Source: Fervidobacterium sp. (GTDB lineage Bacteria; Thermotogota; Thermotogae; Thermotogales; Fervidobacteriaceae). From it: a stretch of 20,756 bases of DNA. The stretch is from contig DPIB01000027.1 in the NCBI GenBank assembly GCA_003522805.1, forward strand, positions 1 through 20,756, read 5' to 3'. A program made the position numbers and the translations under genes. The notes beneath the pieces are model-generated. The model was not told the DNA's origin. It was given only the letters and a program-made list of their open reading frames with translations, and did not search any database. Positions 16,265 to 20,756 of the stretch are shown here, piece by piece. Position 1 is the first letter of the stretch. Every line of letters starts with the position of its first letter.

Positions 16265-17449
16265 TTGATGATGAAAAACTGCCTAAGGGAAAGGATTAAA
16301 TTTATATTGGAGAAATACTCGCTAAAAGCTAGCGAGAATTCGATAGATAGATTGATCTACTTGTTAGGAACTTTCGATGAAGATATCCTAACTAATGAAC
16401 TATTGGAAAAACTTGTTATTGAGAACCTGACAATCGGAGAATCGTATTTCTTTAGAGATAGAGAGACGTTCAATAAACTTGCATCAATCTTCAAATCAAA
16501 ACCATTTTGGAAGATCCTATCCGTTGGCTGTTCCAGAGGTGAAGAGGCTTATTCAGCAGTAATTACCGCCCAACAATCCGGGGTGAACTGCCAAATCTTT
16601 GGCATCGACGTCAACCACCAGAGAATTATCGAAGCAAAGAACGGATGTTACAGGTTTTGGAGTGTGAGACTTCTATCTGAAGAGGAGATTAAAAAATATT
16701 TCGATACAAGAGATGGACTGTATTGTATAAACGATGAATATAAGAAAAACGTCACATTCTTGAACGGAAACATACTTGATCATAATTTTGATGAAAAGGA
16801 TAAATTCGATATAATATTTATAAGGAGAGTTCTTATATATACCGACAATATAGATTCCATTGAAAAGATCATCAACAAGGTCTTCAGCATTCTGAAAGAT
16901 GATGGCTATTTGATACTCGGAAATGGTGAGTATTTCCCAGTGCTCTACACCTATTTTGAACCAGTAGATACAAATAGTCTCGCCATACTAAGAAAGACAC
17001 AAGGAAAGACACAAGCAGAAACGGTTTTTGCACTTGAAAGCTTAGCCAACAAGGAAAAATCAGCATCAGTCCAAACAAAGACCTTATTACAGTCAGATCG
17101 TGCAAGGCAATCCTCGAGAGGAATTCAGGAGAGCTTAGTAGATTCAACAGGAACGATAACAAATGTGCTAAAAAACACGCTGAAGAATATACTGAACGAT
17201 CTATCGTTTGAAGAAGAGCTCAAAATCGCCGAAAACTATATGGAACAGCACAAGTTCAACAAATCGTACGAACTTCTGAAGGTACTGAGCAGGAAATATC
17301 CTTCGGAATACATTGTATGGAAATACAGGGCATTGGTTGAGTCAGAACTTGCACTGAAAGAAGAAGCAATGGGATCTCTTAAAAAAGCTCTGTTTTTGAA
17401 CCATCTTGATGAAGAAGTATGGCAACTAAAATTTTTTCTTGAGAGGTGA
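16265..17449 (+). CDS. cheR: CheR-type chemoreceptor methyltransferase with TPR-like C-terminus (WspC-like)
   Basis: A 394-residue protein. Residues 1-45 form the CheR all-alpha N-terminal domain; 50-245 the SAM-dependent methyltransferase: ESYFFRDRETF (59-69, for NETxFFR), ILSVGCSRGEEAYS (84-97, SAM loop with GEE), GIDVNHQRIIEAKNGCY (113-129), FLNGNILD (165-172) and GYLILGNGEYF (214-224). A segment normally reading CRNVLIYF is IRRVLIYT (186-193), so the usual Asn is Arg. A low-complexity linker (about 245-300) leads to TPR-like helices (about 310-394). CheR methylates glutamates of chemoreceptors; CheR with TPRs is the WspC/FrzF arrangement. GGAGG at 16250-16254 is 10 bases from the TTG at 16265 and 13 from the ATG at 16268, so either may start. 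The downstream adaptor gene follows after five bases. Confidence 0.85.
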   Translation: MMMKNCLRERIKFILEKYSLKASENSIDRLIYLLGTFDEDILTNELLEKLVIENLTIGESYFFRDRETFNKLASIFKSKPFWKILSVGCSRGEEAYSAVITAQQSGVNCQIFGIDVNHQRIIEAKNGCYRFWSVRLLSEEEIKKYFDTRDGLYCINDEYKKNVTFLNGNILDHNFDEKDKFDIIFIRRVLIYTDNIDSIEKIINKVFSILKDDGYLILGNGEYFPVLYTYFEPVDTNSLAILRKTQGKTQAETVFALESLANKEKSASVQTKTLLQSDRARQSSRGIQESLVDSTGTITNVLKNTLKNILNDLSFEEELKIAENYMEQHKFNKSYELLKVLSRKYPSEYIVWKYRALVESELALKEEAMGSLKKALFLNHLDEEVWQLKFFLER

Positions 17450-17454
17450 GCAGG

Positions 17455-18201
17455 GTGAACTTTTACATATGTGAAATTGAACATGATAAGGGAAACATTC
17501 AGATAGCCCTGCAGAAATCCGAGATATTGGGCATCAGCGACAAGTTCTATCCTGGTCCATTTGAGAAGAATTCTTTTGGCTTCTCGCTATATGGTGAATA
17601 TCTTTATCCAGTAGTCACACATTCTGATCTTGTATCTCCAATCTTCAAGTACTTTCTGATCTTCCCAGGATTTGCTTTTGGGGTAACGCGGATCCTCCAA
17701 GAAATCGATGGTACACCAATCCCCCTTTCTCCAGATATATCTTCTAATGAAGAGATAGGTTTTGGTAAGCTATCTGAATACATTGGTGCAATTATAATCG
17801 AAGATAAACCATGCTATGTATACAACACACATAACATTCAACTACCTAGCAATGCTAGAATTAAAAAGAACCAAGAGAAGGCGGAGAAACTTAAAAAGGA
17901 AACACTAGGAGATTTCATAGTGATAGGTAACACATATGCACTAAGGAAGGAAGCTGTGAAAACAATACTCTCAGCGGAATTTGTTACACCGTTCAAGATT
18001 GATAACTATGATGGTTTCATCGACTATGGGAGAATAATACCTGTAATAAACCTAGATGATGGAAACCATGTAGTAGTCCTCGAAGACATAGCTTACAGAA
18101 CTGGAAAGGTATTCCAAATGTCCGGTAATATCTTAACTCAAGAGACCACTAAAGAAGAATACCTTGAAACATTAGAAGGATCGTACAAGATTCTGGTATA
18201 A
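17455..18201 (+). CDS. Divergent adaptor with two CheW-like domains
   Basis: A 248-residue protein. Residues 1-85 and about 150-220 each resemble a CheW fold: strand starts (NFYICEIEHDKGNIQIALQ; GDFIVIGNTYALRKEAVKTI), then FGFSLYGEYLYPVV and DGFIDYGRIIPVINL, which correspond to the Gv-nlRG-viPVidl core, and the first domain closes with FAFGVTRI. The RG pair typical of CheW is lost in both (LYG, DYG). A charged helix (about 134-150) joins the halves. Proteins of this type link chemoreceptors to CheA; position three-in-line between CheR and CheA matches WspD. GTG at 17455 is 6 bases after GAGGTG; an upstream GTG at 17446 overlaps that site and the end of cheR. The assignment rests on weak similarity plus context. 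Confidence 0.65.
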   Translation: MNFYICEIEHDKGNIQIALQKSEILGISDKFYPGPFEKNSFGFSLYGEYLYPVVTHSDLVSPIFKYFLIFPGFAFGVTRILQEIDGTPIPLSPDISSNEEIGFGKLSEYIGAIIIEDKPCYVYNTHNIQLPSNARIKKNQEKAEKLKKETLGDFIVIGNTYALRKEAVKTILSAEFVTPFKIDNYDGFIDYGRIIPVINLDDGNHVVVLEDIAYRTGKVFQMSGNILTQETTKEEYLETLEGSYKILV

Positions 18202-18248
18202 CTGGCACTCATAACACCAATAAGATAGTGAAAGCAGGTGGCAGAAAT

Positions 18249-20024
18249 ATGGATTTTGTTGAAATATTTCTCCAAGAACTCAGAGAAAAGGGACAACAAT
18301 CGATAGACCTTATAAAAAGCTACTTAGAAAGTAAGGACCATACCATAATAAGTGATTTATATAGAATGTTCCACACGATAAAAGGTTCTGCAAGTTTGGT
18401 TGGATTCAACGGGTACAAGACTTTAATGCACAAACTAGAAGAATATTTCAAAAAATATTCTACAGGTGAAATAGACCTCTCAGACGACTTCTGGGCAAGA
18501 CTTCTGTTGATCATTCCACCAATTCTTGAAAAAAGTACAGACTTATCGGAAAACGAAGTGCAGAATCTGATCAACATAGTTGAAGGTAAGAGGCAATTAA
18601 CAACTGAAAGCCTACAACTCAGCACTCAATTTGATTCACAAATGCCCATTGAACTGCTGACAGACTTTGTTTCCTCCACTCTAAATGTAGAAAATAGTTT
18701 AATGCGCGGTGATGTAAAGAATGCTTTACGGGAGATAAGAACTTTGAAAAACAAATTATCCACCGTAATCGAAGATAGTTTCTACGTAAAGATAAGTGAC
18801 TTACTTAGGAATTTCGATGCCCTCGTCATTCAAGAATCTGCAATGAATAATAAGAAAGTCAGATTTAATCCGGATATAGGTGAGGAGCGCATTGAGAAAA
18901 AAGATTCCCAAATGCTAATAGATGTACTCGTACATCTTGTTAGGAATGCAATTGCGCATGGTATAGAATCACCTGAAGTCAGATTACAACACGGAAAACC
19001 CGAAATAGCAACTATAACGTTGAGAAGCTACGTATTGAACAACGAGCTCTACATAGAACTTGAAGATGATGGTGCAGGCATAGATTTCGACAAAGTCAGA
19101 GAAAGGGCGAAAGAATACGGATTAGGGAATATGAAACCAGAAGAAGTAATCTTCGTTCCGGGATTTTCGACGAAGGAACAAGCAGATGGAACATCTGGAC
19201 GAGGTATGGGCCTAGATATAATCAAAAATTTTGCAACCGCACATGGTGGTGACGTTGAATTAGTAACTGAATTTGGCAAAGGCACGAGATTCATAGTATA
19301 CTTCCCAATAAAAACGCTTCTCATACATGTGCTTGTGGTCGAGGCTGATGGCTATAAATTCTGCGTAGATTTCAACGATATAGATGAAGTAATTAGTCAG
19401 CTAGATATTACAGATAACAAAATCAAACACAAAGGCAAGTTGTTTGAAATATCTTACCAATCACAGATGGCAAAATTCGGTATAATCACAACATCACAAA
19501 AAGTAGTACTTGTAGACAACATACTCGGTACATTTGACGGTCAAATCAGCAACGAAACGTATAGCTTTATAAAAGGGTTTGTTAAAAACGTATTTGTATA
19601 TCCGCTACCTGTCATCAATGCGGAAAAGATTTTTCAGGAGGTTGTACAAAAATCTGAAGAATACAGCATTCTTCTTGTCGATGACTCGCTCGTTACAAGG
19701 ACTATAGTATCAAAATTCCTCAGAACATTCGGTTATAAAGTCTTCGAAGCAAAGGAGGGTTTTGAGGCAATCAGTTTTGTTGAGAAAAATCATCCCAATA
19801 GTCCTGATATCGTTATCTGTGATGTTGAAATGCCACTACTTGATGGTTTTGAAACAACGAAGCAAATTAAGAAAATTGACGAGAATATGCCTGTAATATT
19901 GTTCAGTACTCTATCTCAAGAGCAACTTCGAAAGGGAATGGAAGTAGGTGCTGATGCATATGTATCCAAAGATGAGTCACCTGAAAGGCTTTTAAGATTG
20001 ATCGAAAGACTACTCAAGAAGTAG
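18249..20024 (+). CDS. cheA: CheA histidine kinase with C-terminal receiver (WspE/FrzE-like hybrid)
   Basis: A 591-residue hybrid kinase. Order: Hpt domain (1-110) with phosphoacceptor His42 in FHTIKGSASLVGF; a short helical linker and dimerisation region without a CheY-binding P2 domain; HATPase domain (about 205-355) with N-box HLVRNAIAHGIE (229-240), DDGAGI (273-278) and GRGMGLDI (317-324); CheW-like P5 domain (about 356-465); receiver (472-591) with Asp478/479, phosphoacceptor Asp525 in VICDVEMPLLDG, Ser553/Thr554 and Lys574. All key residues for autophosphorylation and phosphotransfer are intact. ATG at 18249 is 7 bases after AGGTGG; a GTG at 18228 precedes that site and is rejected. It should be cytoplasmic and bound to receptors through the adaptor. 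A fused receiver often acts as phosphate sink or output in Wsp and Frz systems; no separate CheY is here. Confidence 0.93.
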   Translation: MDFVEIFLQELREKGQQSIDLIKSYLESKDHTIISDLYRMFHTIKGSASLVGFNGYKTLMHKLEEYFKKYSTGEIDLSDDFWARLLLIIPPILEKSTDLSENEVQNLINIVEGKRQLTTESLQLSTQFDSQMPIELLTDFVSSTLNVENSLMRGDVKNALREIRTLKNKLSTVIEDSFYVKISDLLRNFDALVIQESAMNNKKVRFNPDIGEERIEKKDSQMLIDVLVHLVRNAIAHGIESPEVRLQHGKPEIATITLRSYVLNNELYIELEDDGAGIDFDKVRERAKEYGLGNMKPEEVIFVPGFSTKEQADGTSGRGMGLDIIKNFATAHGGDVELVTEFGKGTRFIVYFPIKTLLIHVLVVEADGYKFCVDFNDIDEVISQLDITDNKIKHKGKLFEISYQSQMAKFGIITTSQKVVLVDNILGTFDGQISNETYSFIKGFVKNVFVYPLPVINAEKIFQEVVQKSEEYSILLVDDSLVTRTIVSKFLRTFGYKVFEAKEGFEAISFVEKNHPNSPDIVICDVEMPLLDGFETTKQIKKIDENMPVILFSTLSQEQLRKGMEVGADAYVSKDESPERLLRLIERLLKK

Positions 20025-20070
20025 TCAGTTCATGTTTTCAGTACTTCGAATCCACAATTAGAAAGGATGG

Positions 20071-20110
20071 GAGAACACATTCTCTCAAATGCGAGGATAG
20101 ATAAATCCTC
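20071..20110 (+). other. Two small hairpins in the leader of the CheB-like gene
   Basis: GAGAA / TTCTC (20071-20075 with 20080-20084) and GAGGAT / ATCCTC (20093-20098 with 20105-20110) are inverted repeats in the 100-base gap after cheA. The GAGGAT arm is the only purine-rich site near the start codon but is 26 bases away. No T-tract follows, so this is not a standard terminator. It could modulate translation of the CheB-like gene or mean nothing. Confidence 0.3.
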
Positions 20111-20124
20111 TGTGTTCATATACG

Positions 20125-20670
20125 ATGAGAAAAATCATAATTGTAGGTTCAGCGGGAAGCCCGCCTGATGTTATAGAAATACTGAAGTTCGGCGAAAAGT
20201 TGAAAATGCCAGTGATAGTATGTGTGCATTTTACCGGTTCGGTAATTGAAACATTCGCCGAACACATTCAAAAAGAGACTAATCATGAAGTAGAAATCGT
20301 CACAGGCCGCACATTATTACAACCAAAAGTCTATCTACCGTCGGGTGGAAAAGATATTGTCTTTATCAATGACAAAATGGTAGATGTTTTGCAGTCATCG
20401 TCAAAGGTTCACCCATCAATTTCAACACTCTTTGCATCCATGGAAAAATACGCGAGTAGAGAATCTATAGTCATCATCTTGAGTGGGCTGGGTGATGACG
20501 GCAAAGACTTTGCTAACAATTTGCAGAAAAGTGGTGTAAAATTCATAATTCAAAAAAACCCAAGATTTCGATACTTGCCCGAAAACATAAGCAGAGTACT
20601 TGAAGATAAGTGTGAAAGAATGGAAACTGAGAAGATAAAAGAAGCACTGTTGACGGCCAACTATCCATGA
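20125..20670 (+). CDS. Receiver-less CheB-like methylesterase domain protein (possibly altered active site)
   Basis: A 181-residue protein matching the CheB catalytic domain alone: IIIVGSAGSPPDVIEIL (4-20, for iGaStGGpeAl), VIVCVHFTG (30-38, with the catalytic His at 35), LPSGGKDIVF (71-80), VHPSISTLFASM (95-106) and IILSGLGDDGKDF (117-129, with Asp125 at the catalytic position). The nucleophile site is odd: in a straight alignment the serine of GASTGG falls on Ala10, with Ser9 and Ser12 on either side, so activity is uncertain. The receiver that normally controls CheB is missing. The ATG at 20125 has no ribosome site, and a 100-base gap with two small hairpins and a 33-codon overlapping frame separates it from cheA; the true start or expression mode is unclear. 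Its place after CheR, adaptor and CheA-receiver matches WspF. Confidence 0.75.
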   Translation: MRKIIIVGSAGSPPDVIEILKFGEKLKMPVIVCVHFTGSVIETFAEHIQKETNHEVEIVTGRTLLQPKVYLPSGGKDIVFINDKMVDVLQSSSKVHPSISTLFASMEKYASRESIVIILSGLGDDGKDFANNLQKSGVKFIIQKNPRFRYLPENISRVLEDKCERMETEKIKEALLTANYP

Positions 20671-20720
20671 CTAACATGGCTAAAATTGTATGTTCATAAG
20701 AACCTCAATGTCATATCAAA

Positions 20721-20753
20721 GTCAACTACCCACTGCCTATAGAGGCGGGGGCT
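20721..20753 (-). repeat. Right copy of 33-bp inverted repeat (IS200/IS605-like end)
   Basis: The reverse complement of this stretch matches bases 1-33 with three mismatches. It starts GTCAACTACCC and contains a short stem (CTGCC at 20733-20737 with GGCGG at 20744-20748, one G-T pair). It lies 50 bases after the CheB-like gene, close to the window edge. No transposase gene is between it and that gene. Confidence 0.6.
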
Positions 20754-20756
20754 TGT

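Noticed and set aside
1..20756. CRISPR array, tRNA, rRNA or phage genes
   Set aside because: No regularly spaced repeats, cloverleaf-like sequences or phage structural/integrase genes were seen in reading through the window.

Overview
The window looks like chromosomal DNA of a thermophilic Thermotogota bacterium, most probably a Fervidobacterium-like member. This rests on the mix of families (a DUF151/bifunctional nuclease, a TIGR00725 SLOG protein, MreB next to FlgF/FlgG), AT-rich intergenic DNA, strong GGAGG ribosome sites with several TTG/GTG starts, and IS200/IS605-style hairpin ends. The genus is an inference; no rRNA or tRNA gene is present. There are 18 protein genes, packed tightly, with no gene-free stretch longer than about 185 bases.

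Layout. (1) Positions 1-905: a SagB/ThcOx-type nitroreductase gene between two inverted, hairpin-forming repeats. (2) 924-11952, all minus strand, read from high to low coordinates: HEAT-repeat protein, plsY, secreted TPR/propeller protein, TPR protein, polytopic membrane protein, plsC, DUF151 nuclease, membrane-anchored hydrolase-like/propeller protein, DUF3307 membrane protein, pheT. A promoter with two tandem extended -10 boxes lies in front of the HEAT gene. The two phospholipid acyltransferases PlsY and PlsC frame three uncharacterised genes. (3) 12135-16108, minus strand: TIGR00725 protein, DMT transporter, mreB, flgF, flgG, with overlapping genes at the start and a clear rho-independent terminator at 12034-12071. 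The mreB-flgF-flgG order recalls mbl-flhO-flhP of Bacillus subtilis. (4) 16265-20670, plus strand: a chemosensory cluster of CheR (with a TPR-like tail), a tandem-CheW-like adaptor, a CheA-receiver hybrid kinase and a receiver-less CheB-like protein. The order matches wspC-D-E-F. No chemoreceptor, CheY or diguanylate cyclase is in the window. It diverges from region 3 through overlapping back-to-back promoters near 16179-16207.

The window is bounded by a 33-bp inverted repeat (1-33 and 20721-20753; 30 of 33 positions identical), with a diverged third copy at 875-903. These look like solo ends of IS200/IS605-type elements, although no transposase or TnpB gene lies inside.

The most interesting content is the Wsp-like chemosensory module: the kinase keeps all its phosphorylation residues, but the methylesterase and adaptor are strongly altered. 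Next is the unstudied membrane/propeller gene set embedded with phospholipid synthesis, including a hydrolase fold whose nucleophile elbow reads HEIGG instead of a serine motif. Functions given for these are inferences from motifs and context.
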